A DNA stretch of 26,894 bases from Chromera velia (Eukaryota > Sar > Chromeraceae), in the NCBI GenBank assembly GCA_018398765.1, contig JAHBMJ010000316.1, positions 1 through 26,894 on the forward strand. Direction: 5' to 3'. The translations under genes were made by a program, and so were the position numbers. Every line of letters starts with the position of its first letter. Positions within the stretch are counted from its first letter, which is position 1. This document shows positions 1 to 9,874 of this stretch, piece by piece. The notes below the pieces were generated by a model. The model searched no databases. It saw nothing but the letters and a program-made list of their open reading frames with translations, and was not told where the DNA came from.

Positions 1-2
1 GG

Positions 3-323
3 AGGTGTGGGGGGTGGACAGAATGTATAGCAAAAGCAATCGATTGGGAAAAGGAAAGTGAGTCTAAAGAGGTCACTCTACTGAACGTGCCTTCAAAGGG
101 TGGTCGGCCCTTGCACGCAGGCATGCATCCGGAATGTCGAGCCGCCCATGTCCGTTGCCATCAGCCAAATACAGATTGTCTTGAGGCCCTTGCGAATCCA
201 AAAAAGAGACGGGGGCCGATTGCAAAGAATTGTGGCTGCAAAGAAGGTCGATCAAAGAAGAAGTGTGTTTGTCCAAAAGATTTAGTGCAGTCCCCAGATG
301 TAGCTGCTGCTCATCAGTTATGA
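3..323 (+). CDS. Partial Cys/Lys-rich ORF cut by window edge, degenerate CXC-like
   Basis: This frame is open from the first complete codon of the window to a TGA at 321-323, so the start lies outside or the segment is an exon. About 106 codons are visible. The last third is basic and cysteine-rich: an NPKKRRGP stretch is followed by CGCKEGRSKKKCVC. The spacing (CxC, then CxC after eight residues) is loosely like one half of a Tesmin/TSO1 CXC (CRC) DNA-binding domain, but the central cysteine of that motif is a serine here. Three more Cys residues precede it. I do not recognise a definite family. It could be the end of a CXC-type regulator, a decayed copy of one, or chance. No intron signal or polyadenylation signal is obvious. 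Following sequence is AT-rich and gene-free. Confidence 0.25.
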   Translation, partial: RCGGWTECIAKAIDWEKESESKEVTLLNVPSKGGRPLHAGMHPECRAAHVRCHQPNTDCLEALANPKKRRGPIAKNCGCKEGRSKKKCVCPKDLVQSPDVAAAHQL

Positions 324-719
324 CCCGTATGCCTCTTAGTCATGAATCATCCCTCAAAATATTATTTCTCACAGTAATGATTCTTAGGCAGAAAAATGAT
401 TAATTGTATTAACTTATGAGAGTAATGTTAGTGTTTTTATATGTTAAACTTAACGCTACACAACCTACATTAAATAAAAATTTCATTTAAAAATTTTCCT
501 ATAGCAAAATTCAAGGGCAGGGGTATATATACAGAGCTATAAATACATAGTCTTTTTATTTCTGTTTATACGTTTATGATTTTTATTTTCAATTTTGCTC
601 TTAGCCTCCATTAATTTAATTTACTTAGTTGAAGGCGACGGAGGGCTTCAATTTCTGTCACTCCCCCAGCTACCCCCTGCTCTACTGAATAAGGCCTGTT
701 CGATCTCTAGTTCCGTTTA
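324..719. other. AT-rich spacer, no gene seen
   Basis: About 400 bases of AT-rich sequence with short A and T runs and no ORF of note on either strand. I see no repeat or RNA signature. Confidence 0.5.
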
Positions 720-804
720 CCTTTTTCTCTCAACTAGTCTCTCAAAAAGTTACCATTTCAAAAAGTTTATTTGATTTTTTTTAAAAAAGTCTGTTTTCTT
801 GTAA

Positions 805-1475
805 GTTGCCTTTTTGACTTACCATTTTTCATAACCGGACTCGGACATTTCTTTTCGTTAAAAAAAAAAAATGGCAAAGGCCTTTAAAAGTTAGTGTTTG
901 CTTCTAAACGCTTTAAGCCCGCTTTGTACACAAATTTTCAGCTTTATGGTAAGTTCATACTCTATATACTTCTCGAAATTCATTGACCGGACGTTTTTAA
1001 AACTACCCTAAAGATAGTAAAGAATGTCCGGTGGAATGTCCGGTGAAAAAGTCCAGTTATCAGATATTTTGACTTACCTTTTTGAAATGTCAACTTACCA
1101 TTTTGAAAAAGTCCGGTTGGTGGATCTCGAGAAGTATATGGACTATGAAGCTGAAAATTTGTGTACAAAGCGGGCTTAAAGCATCTAGAAGCAAACACTA
1201 ACTTTTAAAGGCCTTTGCTAATTTTTTTTTATATAACCAGAAGAAATGTCCGGTTATCAAAAATGGTAAGTTCAAAACGTAACTTACCAAAATTTATTAA
1301 TAAAATTCCGGTAAGTTGCCTTTTTGACTTACTGCTCGAGATCCACCAACCGGGATTTTTTAAAAGAGTAAGTTCAACTAAGTTGACTTTTCAAAAAGGT
1401 AAGTCAAAATTTCTGGTAACTAGACTTTTTCGCCGAATATTCCACCGGACATTCTTTAGGGTAGTTTCAAAATGG
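805..1475. repeat. Foldback region of interleaved inverted repeats
   Basis: Two long inverted-repeat pairs are visible. Arm A (about 805-977) matches the reverse complement of A' (about 1126-1283). It includes a near-identical core around GCAAAGGCCTTTAAAAGTTA and GCCCGCTTTGTACACAAATT. Arm B (about 990-1131) matches the reverse complement of B' (about 1331-1475), including the GGTTGGTGGATCTCGAG segment. The order is A, B, A', B', so the two pairs are interleaved rather than nested. The short words GTAAGT/ACTTAC and GTCCGGT/ACCGGAC recur many times from about 795 to 1560. This looks like a foldback-type or MITE-derived element, or an array assembled by repeated template switching. No ORF in it looks coding. 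Confidence 0.75.
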
Positions 1476-1560
1476 TAAATAATGGTAAGTTGACTTTTCA
1501 AAAACTTTAAGGTAAGTCAAAATGTCTGGTAACCAAACTTTTTCCGAGGCTTTTTCCGAG

Positions 1561-2487
1561 ACTCTGTACCGCTCTGTATCTATAAAGTTCTGACCTGATT
1601 CGATTTATTCACCCTACGATCCATCAATATGGGCCTATTAGGTCATATCATCATATTATCATGGTACTAAGCAGAGCTGGTCGATTAGGTATGACAAAAG
1701 TCGGAACCTGCCCCACTCCGGGCCCCCACCCCCGACACCAGACCCCTATATGCACGCAGGTTTATGGCTTTGGTCCCAAACATAATGCAATCTTGTTATT
1801 CTCAAACGTCAGTGGCCCAAGGCCCCCTCGAAGCCTCAGGCCCCAAGCACACTAGCGAGCACATTGTTTTGGCGGGCGGGGCATGGGTCCCAATCTTGAA
1901 GGCGATGTTTGATACTTTTGCCTAGCTAAGGAATTAATACTCCGCCCTGCTAGCTCTGGCAACAGATAGATATAGCAGGAAAGCCTAGCGCAGAACCTAT
2001 TAATCAATCAATCAATTAATTAACTAGTCAATCAATTTATTTATGTTGTCTAACATTATCCTAAAATTGGGAATCATTTGAGACCTAAATATTGTCCTGC
2101 CAGCGGGCCTATAGATATTCAAGTTGGTCAAAAGTAGAGTCAAAATTAATAGTTCAAGTAATCAAAGACTGTTTTTGTGATCTTAAATCGATCAAAGATG
2201 ATCAGCTACAACCAATAACAGGTTATTTACAGCTAAGACAAGTATAAAGCTACCAAGGACCGCCCTGCACCTGCGGCCAGCCTGATTTTTCATAGCTCCA
2301 GGACAGCTGATGTCGCCAACCGCAGCAGCTACACCTGCATGCCAAAGGAACAAACACCCAGGATGTGCAGCCACTTCTAGTAGATTTGTGAGACAGACAG
2401 AACATATATAAAAAAAGGGGCACACACACAGCTTTACACAGACAGGTTTAGGCTGAGGCCGCTCAGCCTACAGAATACACTCTCCAT
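1561..2487. other. Gene-free spacer with a GC-rich island
   Basis: No supportable gene. A GC-rich patch with C and G runs (about 1700-1900) sits between AT-rich flanks. ATCAATCAATTAATTAA-type tetranucleotide repeats occur near 2000-2040. The short ORFs here show no domain and no splice context. Confidence 0.4.
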
Positions 2488-3265
2488 GGGCTTATACCTT
2501 CAGAGAGCACACACGCATCCTAACATAAACAGATTACAAAACACCCTCTCCGTGGGCTTACACCTTCGGAAATATTTGGAAAGCGCACACATAGACTGCA
2601 GAGCACTCTCTTCCTAGGGATAATTTAAAAAAAAAAAAAATGGTTATTTTTAGTTTTTTTTTTTTTTAAATGTAAGAAATGTGTGGTTCTCTAGTGTTTT
2701 TGCATCCCCATCATGGTTGTAAAAAAAAAAAAAATTGGTCCGAACTCTGGAGAGCGTTTTTTTTTTTTGTTTGTTTTTTTATTTAAAAATTAACCTTAGT
2801 TCTCTCCGTGGGCTTACACCTTTGGAGAGTACACACATAGAGAGGCGATAGAACACCCTCTCCATGGACTTACACCTTTAGAAAGCACACATACAGACTG
2901 CAGAATACCCTCTCTGTGGGCTTACATCTTCGGAGCTAGAGCACACATACCTAGACACACACAGACTGCAGAACACCCTCTCCGTGGGCTTATACTTTCG
3001 AAGAGCACAGACAGAGACATACTCAGACTGTAGAACACCCTCTCAATGGGCTTACACCTTCGAAAAGCACACAAACAGACTGCAGAACACCCTCTCCGTG
3101 GGTTTACACCTTCGGAAAGCACATACATAGACTGCAGAATACCCTCTCCATGGGATTATACACCTTTAGAGAGCACACACACAGAGAGACAACAAAACAC
3201 CCTCTCCATGGGCTTACACCTTTGGAGAGCACACACACAGAGCCCCAGAAAATATTTGGATAGAC
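2488..3265. repeat. Degenerate minisatellite, about ten ~50-70 bp units
   Basis: A motif of the form CTCTCC(G/A)TGGGCTTACACCTT, followed by a GGA(G/A)AGCACACA-like tail and GACTGCAGAACACC, recurs about ten times. The GGG of the motif lies at 2488, 2554, 2810, 2866, 2918, 2986, 3048, 3100, 3152 and 3210. Spacing varies from 50 to 70 bp, apart from one gap of 256 bp filled by an AT-rich insert (about 2618-2800). Short ORFs on both strands merely translate the repeat. Spacing is too irregular and the units too diverged for CRISPR, and the context is eukaryotic. Confidence 0.85.
2618..2800. repeat. AT-rich insert with homopolymer runs inside the minisatellite
   Basis: This block of A-runs and T-runs, with ATTTAAAAA-like words near both ends, interrupts the minisatellite and accounts for its single long gap. 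It has no ORF. It may be a small inserted element, but no target duplication is clear. Confidence 0.4.
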
Positions 3266-3649
3266 ACTATTAGGCACTTTTCAGTGTACTAATTCACTGA
3301 AATTGAGTTTGACACCCGTAGAACGAGCCGTACGCAGAACTTCAGCTAGCCAAAAATATAATAGTCAACACGCCGATTTTAATCATGACAAAATCTATAA
3401 AATAAAAAATTGAAAGACTTTTAGAAAAAATCAATTTGAAATAATACCAGGTATGATGACTCAGACCGGCTGAGACCGTCTTGTTTTATCTTGTCTGTGA
3501 ATGTGTGGGAGACGGGAATAAAGAGAGGCAGAGGGCTAACTATTAGAGACCGACTGTCATCGACAGTCGCACGGACAGAACCTAACCTAGAACACTAAGA
3601 GTAGCTAACACTAGATCTAACAGAGATAGAGAGGGACAGTGTCTTCTTT
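3266..3649. other. Spacer, no gene seen
   Basis: Mostly AT-rich non-coding sequence. A perfect short hairpin (CGACTGTC-ATC-GACAGTCG, about 3551-3569) is present. Nothing else is supportable. Confidence 0.4.
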
Positions 3650-3667
3650 TCACACACACAAACACAC

Positions 3668-3703
<36 letters not shown>

Positions 3704-3729
3704 TGCACACACACTTTGCAGTGATGATT

Positions 3730-3774
<45 letters not shown>

Positions 3775-3775
3775 A
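3650..3775. repeat. Two (CA)n microsatellite blocks
   Basis: Two CA tracts are separated by about 28 bases. The first is slightly impure and the second is nearly pure. They are readable as ORFs on both strands, but those are artefacts of the dinucleotide repeat. Confidence 0.95.
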
Positions 3776-4825
3776 GAAAGACAGACAGGCAGAAACAGAA
3801 ATTAAAAGCAGGACGTATTGACAGGCTACAGGACGTGCATTTTTTGTTTTTTGTTCCTTGCAGACCGCCAAGCAGCTGCGCAGTCCGGCAGGCAGAGACG
3901 CGAGTAAGGAGCCAGAGAAGTACTGTAATTAATCAATTGCATGGGAGATGGAGAAAGTGACCCGAGAGGCCCCCGGAGGCGGCTTGCAGACAGATGGACA
4001 GACAAGCCCCCCTCCCTGCCAGCATTTCATTTTTACTCTCTTGGTCATTTCTCTCTTTTCTCCCGTCTCCCTATCAGACATTCAGGCAGACGGACACGCT
4101 TTTCTTTCCCTCTTTGCACACAGTCAGGCAGACAGGCCGATGAGCAACAGGAAGGAAAAAAACAAACAGTCGCAAGCACCCGAGGCAGGCAAGCACGCAG
4201 CGGGACCGGCGACTCGAGAGACAGAAGCACTCACAAAAGCGGAAAGAGAAAGGTTAAAGCGTTTGGAGACAAAGACTGGAATAGGGGGGGGTTGTCTGTC
4301 AAAATCAAACTCGCAGACAGGTGGGGATGCACATGAAGAGGCAGGCAGGCAGGCAGGCAGGCGGACGGTCAGGCAGGATGGTAGACGAGCCGGTGAAGTC
4401 GGGCGCGCATGGATGATTTTGGAAGGCACGATGAATTTGACGGTTTTCTCTGGAGACGCCTGCCAGCGGAATGAGAAATTTGCTTGTGAGTGCAACCACC
4501 CTAGCTCTCACAAAGTTCGCAGCGGCTCACTCATTACAAAATCTGTCCCCGACTCGAATTCCTCCAACCCGTTGGTCCATCCTTCTCAACTTAGGCTCAC
4601 GATTCTGAAGCCCAATCCTGACAGTCACTGGACATCCCCCCTCTTTCCCCCCCTGTCCCCCGCCGTCTCAAGTCCCAGGTGCCAAACTGAGGCTACCAAC
4701 AGACCTCAGCAGTACAGTCTCAATCTCACCCCACGCTACAGAACCCCCCTCCCTCTCCCGACCGTGCAGCTTTAAACACACCCGTCTACATCCTTCCTTT
4801 TGTCTCCGCCTCGTCCCCCCTTCAT
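3776..4825. other. Low-complexity flank rich in GACA/GGCA words, no gene supported
   Basis: CAGACAGA-, GGCAGGCAGG- and pyrimidine-rich words dominate, including a (GGCA)n run at about 4340-4365. A long open frame (3948-4775, plus) has low-complexity composition, is overlapped by open frames on both strands, and shows no domain, so I do not call it a gene. The right part is the 3' flank of the minus-strand gene that ends at 4826. Confidence 0.4.
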
Positions 4826-5556
4826 TCACAGCATGAAGGCCCCACCAGTAGAGGAGGCGCGCGCCTTCAGCTGCTCGTTCCGTCGTTGCAGTGACTCCAT
4901 GGTCACGGCCAGCCGCCGGTACTGCTCGTAGTGCAACTGGATGATCTGCTCGATCTTCGCAAAGTCGCCTGCAGGGGGCTCCCCCCGATCCCGCGCGTTC
5001 TGCATTGCAGTCACTGCCCTCTCAAGCTCGGAGAGGTTTGCGTCCAGCTCTCGGGCCTTCTGTTGCAACTGTCCGAGCATCTGGTGCAACAACAGGTGGG
5101 GGGTTTGGGAGGGAAACGACGGTTGGCTGCTACTGTCTGTGTGCTTCAGACGGTCAAAAATGGCCTTCTGTTCGATCGCATGACGCTCGATATTGCTCTC
5201 AAGGGAACGGTCCTTTATTACCTCGTTTACACGCTTGTGCGCTGCATTGACACTCATGACCTCTTGTCTGATCAATTCGGTCTGTCTGGTCACTGTGTCC
5301 TCCTGGGTTTTCAGTTGGTCTCTTGAGGCAGGAATTTCCTTCAGGACCAGCTGGTTCTTTTCAATGAATGTCCCTATCTCCATGTACAGTTTTTGCAACT
5401 GCTGCATCTGCGTGGCGCAACTTGGGTCGTGCTTCTGGAATTCAGTGAAGAAGACAGAGACAGTCGGGTTTTCGTACTGCTCCATCGTGCCTTCCTTCTT
5501 TCCACTCGAACGGTTTGATTCTTTTGAGGTACTTGCCTGTCTGGGCCGCTGGTATT
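4826..5556 (-). CDS. Coiled-coil protein, probable Nup58/p45-type nucleoporin C-terminal exon
   Basis: A 219-codon frame runs from ATG at 5485 to a stop at 4826-4828. It is almost entirely helical, Gln/Glu/Leu-rich heptads with one Ser/Pro linker (about residues 117-128). Three coiled-coil blocks are visible: about 15-60, 62-112 and 130-212. Their order and the final LHYEQYRRLAVTMESLQ helix resemble the C-terminal half of Nup58/p45. That protein is part of the Nup62-Nup58-Nup54 channel complex of the nuclear pore; the assignment is family-pattern inference. Other Nup62-complex members or an unrelated coiled coil remain possible. On the minus strand, a pyrimidine-rich tract ending in AATAG (AG at 5557-5558) is a good splice acceptor, and the frame stays open for 23 codons between it and the ATG. 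The segment may therefore be a last exon, with FG-repeat exons further right, where a retroelement begins at 5908. Confidence 0.55.
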
Positions 5557-5907
5557 CTATTGGACGAGAAATAAGAGAGAACAGAATGCTGTCACAAGAT
5601 CACAGGGCGGAACAAGGGCTGACGTGAACTGTCATTGAATTGTTTGAGTGTTCGAAATGGTTTGGAAAGATAGTGAAAAGTGTGGGGAATCATGCATGAG
5701 GAATATCCCCATGGAATCTTCATGGAATCCCCTCATGCAGCTCCCACATGCTGCCACTGCATCCATGCAGGCCGCGAGCCATGCCGAGCCTAATTGCATA
5801 CCTGCATGATTGCATGATCCTTATGCAGGATACCCATGGATACCCCCTTCGCAAGCTCAGGGGGTATGCCGGGGCCCTGACGTAAGGGGTCGAGAGCGAT
5901 GCAGATG
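5557..5907. other. Spacer between nucleoporin-like exon and retroelement
   Basis: Contains the putative polypyrimidine tract of the minus-strand exon. From about 5683 there is a stretch dense in GCATG/CATGCA words and short inverted repeats (for example CCATGGAATC and TTCATGG-like arms). Sequence resembling the missing 5' exons was not recognised. Confidence 0.35.
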
Positions 5908-6175
5908 TGTAGTACTGATGCCTGGCGCCGCCAACGTGTCATCGCCTGATTATCGCGCCGCCGCATGTTTGACGCACGCGCTTAGTCTGCCGGCCTGCCT
6001 TAGTCTGCATGGTTTTGCTGCATACGTCTTTTCACAGACTGACACCGGTGTTGTGATGTGTTGTATTTCATGGAGAAACAACAATGTCTAGAAGAAGAAC
6101 CAAATGATCAGTTCTTTTGTGCATCCTATGAATGGCTCTAGAAATCCTCCCTAGTTATCTCTTAGCAATCCTACA
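5908..6175 (+). repeat. 5' LTR
   Basis: It runs from TGTAGTACTGATGCCTGG to AGCAATCCTACA, with TGTAG/CTACA inverted ends. It aligns over its whole length with 12030-12303. It is 6 bases shorter because of an indel near its base 33. Confidence 0.95.
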
Positions 6176-6200
6176 GGGTAGCAGAAGCCTCATTCGACCA
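6176..6200 (+). promoter_or_regulatory. Primer-binding site, tRNA-iMet type
   Basis: Directly after the LTR end the sequence reads GGGTAGCAGAAGCC, then TCATTCGACC. This resembles the TGGTAGCAGAG..TTCGA pattern complementary to the 3' end of eukaryotic initiator tRNA-Met, a common Ty3/gypsy primer. A few mismatches fit the age of the element. Confidence 0.7.
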
Positions 6201-6244
6201 GAAGCTATAGTTGATCATATCTATTTGTGTTATAGTTGCACTGA

Positions 6245-7027
6245 ATGACTGAAGAGACATTCAGTCAGTTTGTTACTCAGTCCAAGTGCAACGCGCAGTT
6301 CCAGCAGCTGCGCCAGGAATTTTTCTTGCAGCGCTATGTGATGCAGAGGCTAGCAGATGAAGTTTGGGAGCCACGGACGCAAATCGTACCTCCGACCATG
6401 GCCGCTGGAGTGGAGACGTCTGCCAGTGAACATCCTCTGTTGCTCGACGGAGAACTGCCTCGAGCCTGTAAGATAAAAGAACCCTCCGTCTTTGCAGGGG
6501 ATCGGCACGAGGTCTCTGACTGGCTTAAAGACATGAAGGAGTATTGCCAGGGCACGGGAGTATTAGAAAGTCGATGGCTCTTTGTTTTGAAGAGCTATCT
6601 GTCGAAAACTCTGAAGAAGTGGGTCTATCGGAAGCAGAAAAGCGTAACTCCCTTCCGTTCTTTCGAAGACTTCGCAGAGGCACTGAAAAAGAGGTACATC
6701 GACCTGCTTGAGCAGGATCACCACAGGGATACACTAGATGAGCTCCGGTACTCGAAAGCACAGAGCATGGAGAGCTTTGGGGACGTCTTCCTAGATCTGA
6801 TGGAAGAGATCAAAGACACATCGACCCCTGCTGATCTCATTCACACCTTTAAGAAGGCCATCCCCGATGCGATTTGCCTCGAGATGAACAAGAAAGCTCC
6901 TTCCACTCTCGAGGAGCCTCAGGCAGTGGAGGCGGCTTATATCGTAGCGGAGACTTTGGAAGGAAGGGGTGGGAACCGAAAGAGGCACGCTCAGACTGGG
7001 GGCAGCAGACCAAATGGAAAGCACTAG
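6245..7027 (+). pseudogene. Gag (capsid) portion
   Basis: 260 codons are open before the first stop. Residues about 78-230 match the pattern of the Retrotrans_gag domain: an FAGDRHEVSDWLKDMKEY segment, then WVYRKQKS, FEDFAEALKKRYID and LRYSKAQSMESFGDVF. The capsid packages the element RNA in cytoplasmic particles. The region runs on past the TAG at 7025 into the zinc knuckle in the same frame. Confidence 0.85.
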
Positions 7028-7123
7028 GGTGGGTCCAACTCTGAGAGACCTGTTCCCATGCAGCTGGACGCCGTGTGCTCTCTTTCTTCAAAAGAGAGAG
7101 CCGAACTGATGCGATAAGGACGG

Positions 7124-7165
7124 TGCTTCCTCTGCAAGCAGAAGGGACATGAAAAGAAAGATTGT
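7124..7165 (+). pseudogene. CCHC zinc knuckle of gag nucleocapsid
   Basis: CFLCKQKGHEKKDC has exact CX2CX4HX4C spacing, in the gag frame but between stop codons at 7115 and 7328. The motif binds element RNA in nucleocapsid proteins. Confidence 0.9.
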
Positions 7166-7519
7166 CCATCCTTGTTGTCTTTGCAGAGGGGGTTCGGGTC
7201 AAATGTTCCCAGACTGCAGCAGCCGTACGGAAGAAGGCCATGGGGTCCTTTGGGACTGCAGAGACCCGCGTATGGTAGTCAGGGACGTCCACCTGTTGGC
7301 GCCGGCAGTGGAGAAGGACGATGGGTATAGATACCAGTCAAATGGATAGGGCTACCGCGTAGCTCTCTACCGAATACGCAGAGAGGTCACCCACAGGGGG
7401 GGCAGGGAGGGCGTGGTTAGAATAGCCGTGCAGCTGGTATCCAGACTGCAGGGCAGGAGGGGGATCAGGTTACTGGAGAAGGAGAGGAAGAATTCTGGTT
7501 CCCTAACAATGAGCTCTCG

Positions 7520-7744
7520 ATGAACATTAAGGGAGAGCAGCCCACTAACCCCTATGTGTATGACCAGGCGAATATGATTCGCTTCCAGGGCACTGTCGAA
7601 GGCATTCCAGTGAGAGTGCTCTTAGACTGTGGGGCGGGGGAGACATTTCTGTCTGCCCAATTCGTTCACAACAAATGTCTTCCCATCAGGAAGATGCAAA
7701 GTTTATGTCAGTGTAGGGGGGCCATTAAGGGAGAAAACGGGTAG
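7520..7744 (+). pseudogene. Aspartic protease domain fragment
   Basis: In the gag-pol frame. VRVLLDCGAGETFLSAQF fits the retropepsin active-site segment (LLDSGA.. in the family). The Asp (7625-7627) is kept and the following Ser is Cys. The domain continues past the TAG at 7742 to about 7970. Confidence 0.8.
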
Positions 7745-8344
7745 ACGGTGGTAACTACGGTCACTGACAGCGAGTACACCAGTCCTCTGGCCTTCTCCAT
7801 TCAAAGGTACTACCAGAGAATGAAATTCACCCTGGCTGACCTCGATGACAACTATAATGTCTATCTGAGCATGAAGTGGCTGATCGAACATGAGCTTCAT
7901 GTGTATTGAGGCAAAGAAGAAGTAGAGATTCCAATCCCAGGGGCTTATGGAAGGTCAGTCACTATCAAGTTACAGACATAGACATCTGTCCATAGTCTTT
8001 TCAGCAGAGAGCTTAAAAGAGAGGTCAGGAAGGGCCGTGTATAAGAGGTGTATCTTTGTAGGTTGGAAATAGTGGAGCCTGTGCTGGCCCCTACGCTGAT
8101 GACCCTGGAGGTAGAACCCCCAGGTGAGGCGAAAATGGCAGCGGCGATCAGAGAAAAGACAGAGAAGGAAGTGCCAGAAGGAGAGATAGCAGAAGAGAAG
8201 GCAGAGAGGGAGAAGGATAAAACGCTTCATAGGGGGTGGTCAAAAGTTATGAGTGATCCCTCCCTCTACCTTGCAGCTCGATGGGTGGTGGGAGAATATC
8301 GGAATATCTTTTGCGATAAGATTCCCAAGCTACCCCCAACTTAG

Positions 8345-9085
8345 GCTCCAAGATGGTCAGTCAAGTTTGCGATTGATCTGGAGCCTGGACATCCTCCTCC
8401 CGCTCGGCCACCATACCGACTTTCTTTTGGAGAGATTGATGAGATGAGGAGACAACTAGATGATCTGCTGGCAAAGGGATTCATCCGTCCCTCTGTTTCT
8501 CCATTTGCGATACCAGCCTTCTTTGTGGTGAAGAAAGATGGGAGTCTATAGATGTGCATCGACTACCATACCATCAACAAGATCACGATTAAGGACAAGT
8601 ACGCGATGCCCAGACCGGAAGAATTGTTGGACCGTCTCCATGAAGTAAAGATTTTTTCGGTCCTTGATATGCGGCAGTTTTTCTATCAGCTTCGCATTCG
8701 ACTGGGTGACGAACCAAAGACAGTGATGTGTACCTGGTACGGCAACTATGAGTGGCTAGTGATGCCTTTTGGGATGTGTAACCCACCGCCGACCAGCCAG
8801 CGAGCTATTCAGGTTTGCCTTCGCAAAGTTCTGGATGACTGCGCATTTGCTTAGATCAATGATGTCCTTGTGTACTCCCCGACGGTTGACAAACACGAAG
8901 AGGATTTGCGGAGAGTCCTTGAATGCCTGAGAAAAGATGAGTATTATGTGAAGATCTTCAAATGCAAATTCTTTGTCCCAAAAGTCGTGTACATCGGGCT
9001 AGAAATCTTGAATATAGGAGTGAGAGCGGAGCCGAAGAAGGCAAAGCTCGTTCAAACTTGGCCGAAGCCTGAGAACAAATACTAG
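8345..9085 (+). pseudogene. Reverse transcriptase domain
   Basis: Landmarks in order are DLEPGHPPPARPPYRLS, then KGFIRPSVSPFAIPAFFV, CIDYHTINKITIKDKYAMPR, FSVLDM (motif A Asp at 8666-8668) and MPFGMCNPPPTSQRA (motif B). The catalytic YxDD box is destroyed. Its Tyr position is a TAG (8852-8854) and its first Asp is Asn (AAT at 8858-8860), leaving stop-I-N-D. Another TAG interrupts at 8549 and one ends the segment at 9083. Confidence 0.9.
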
Positions 9086-9109
9086 AACAAACATGAGCTC
9101 CGTATCTTT

Positions 9110-9844
9110 TTGGGACTGTGCAACTGGTTTCCGAGATTCATCTACAAGTACAGTCACATCACAGCCCCGCTCGAGTTCGTTTGGTCAGAGGTCTGTGAAG
9201 CAGCGTTCAAGGAGTTGAAAGAGAAGATTGCAGAATTGATTTTTCTTGTCATCCCAAATCCCACCTGCCCTTTCGACTTGTATGTTGATGCGTCAGAGAA
9301 AGAGATCTGCATCGCGGCAGCTCTGATGCAGTGGGATTCAAGAGTGAATGGACTGAGAGTTGTAGCCCTTGCTTCCAGGAAGCTCGTTCAAGCTGAGCAG
9401 AAGTATCCGATTCGGGAGAAGGAGCTTCTGGCAGCTGTGTTTGGGGTAAAGACCTTCCACATTTATGTAAATCACACCACGAAGGTCTACTCCGATCACG
9501 AGAGCTTGAAGTGGCTCGGCACTTCATGGGGTCTGATCGAAGGCCCCGACAGAGTGAAGAGATGGGGCATCTTCCTGAATGCATTGTGTATTGTTTCTCA
9601 GTACATCTCTGGCTCCAAGAACGTTGTGACAGACGCGCTGTCATGTCGACCGTCTCGAACCGGAACGCAGAAGCAGACAGGAGAGGAGAGGTCTGATGAA
9701 AAGAAAACAGACCGAATTGCCCAGGTGAAGAGCACTCGAAAGGTCTGTCCAGACGTAAAGTTTCTGGATCAAGTTAGGAAGGGGTATGCTCAAGACTTTT
9801 TCTTCAAGGAGCTCCTTCTTTTCTTCACTCATGCTCCCATCTAA
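9110..9844 (+). pseudogene. RNase H domain and connection
   Basis: This is the longest unbroken pol segment (244 codons). It has FLGLC-type connection residues just before its start. It continues with LYVDAS (Asp at 9287-9289), YPIREKELLAAVFG, and YSDHESLKWL, the pattern of the Ty3/gypsy RNase H. The acidic positions expected for metal binding look intact. The RNase H removes the RNA strand during reverse transcription. Confidence 0.85.
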
Positions 9845-9874
9845 GGCACCCCCCCTGCCTACCTACGTTTACGT

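Noticed and set aside
2488-3265. Possible CRISPR-like array
   Set aside because: Irregular unit length, diverged units without distinct spacers, and a eukaryotic context.
3582-3960. Cys/Val-rich and His/Thr-rich ORFs on both strands
   Set aside because: They translate the CA microsatellite.
3948-4775. 275-codon plus-strand ORF
   Set aside because: Low-complexity composition, open frames overlapping on both strands, no domain, and no splice or start context.
5683-5907. Earlier TG dinucleotide as the start of the 5' LTR
   Set aside because: Homology with the 3' LTR begins only at 5908, which also gives matching TGTAG/CTACA ends and a near-perfect target duplication.
7149-7349. Separate 66-codon ORF in the gag-pol gap
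   Set aside because: It is a shadow of the zinc-knuckle region in another frame.
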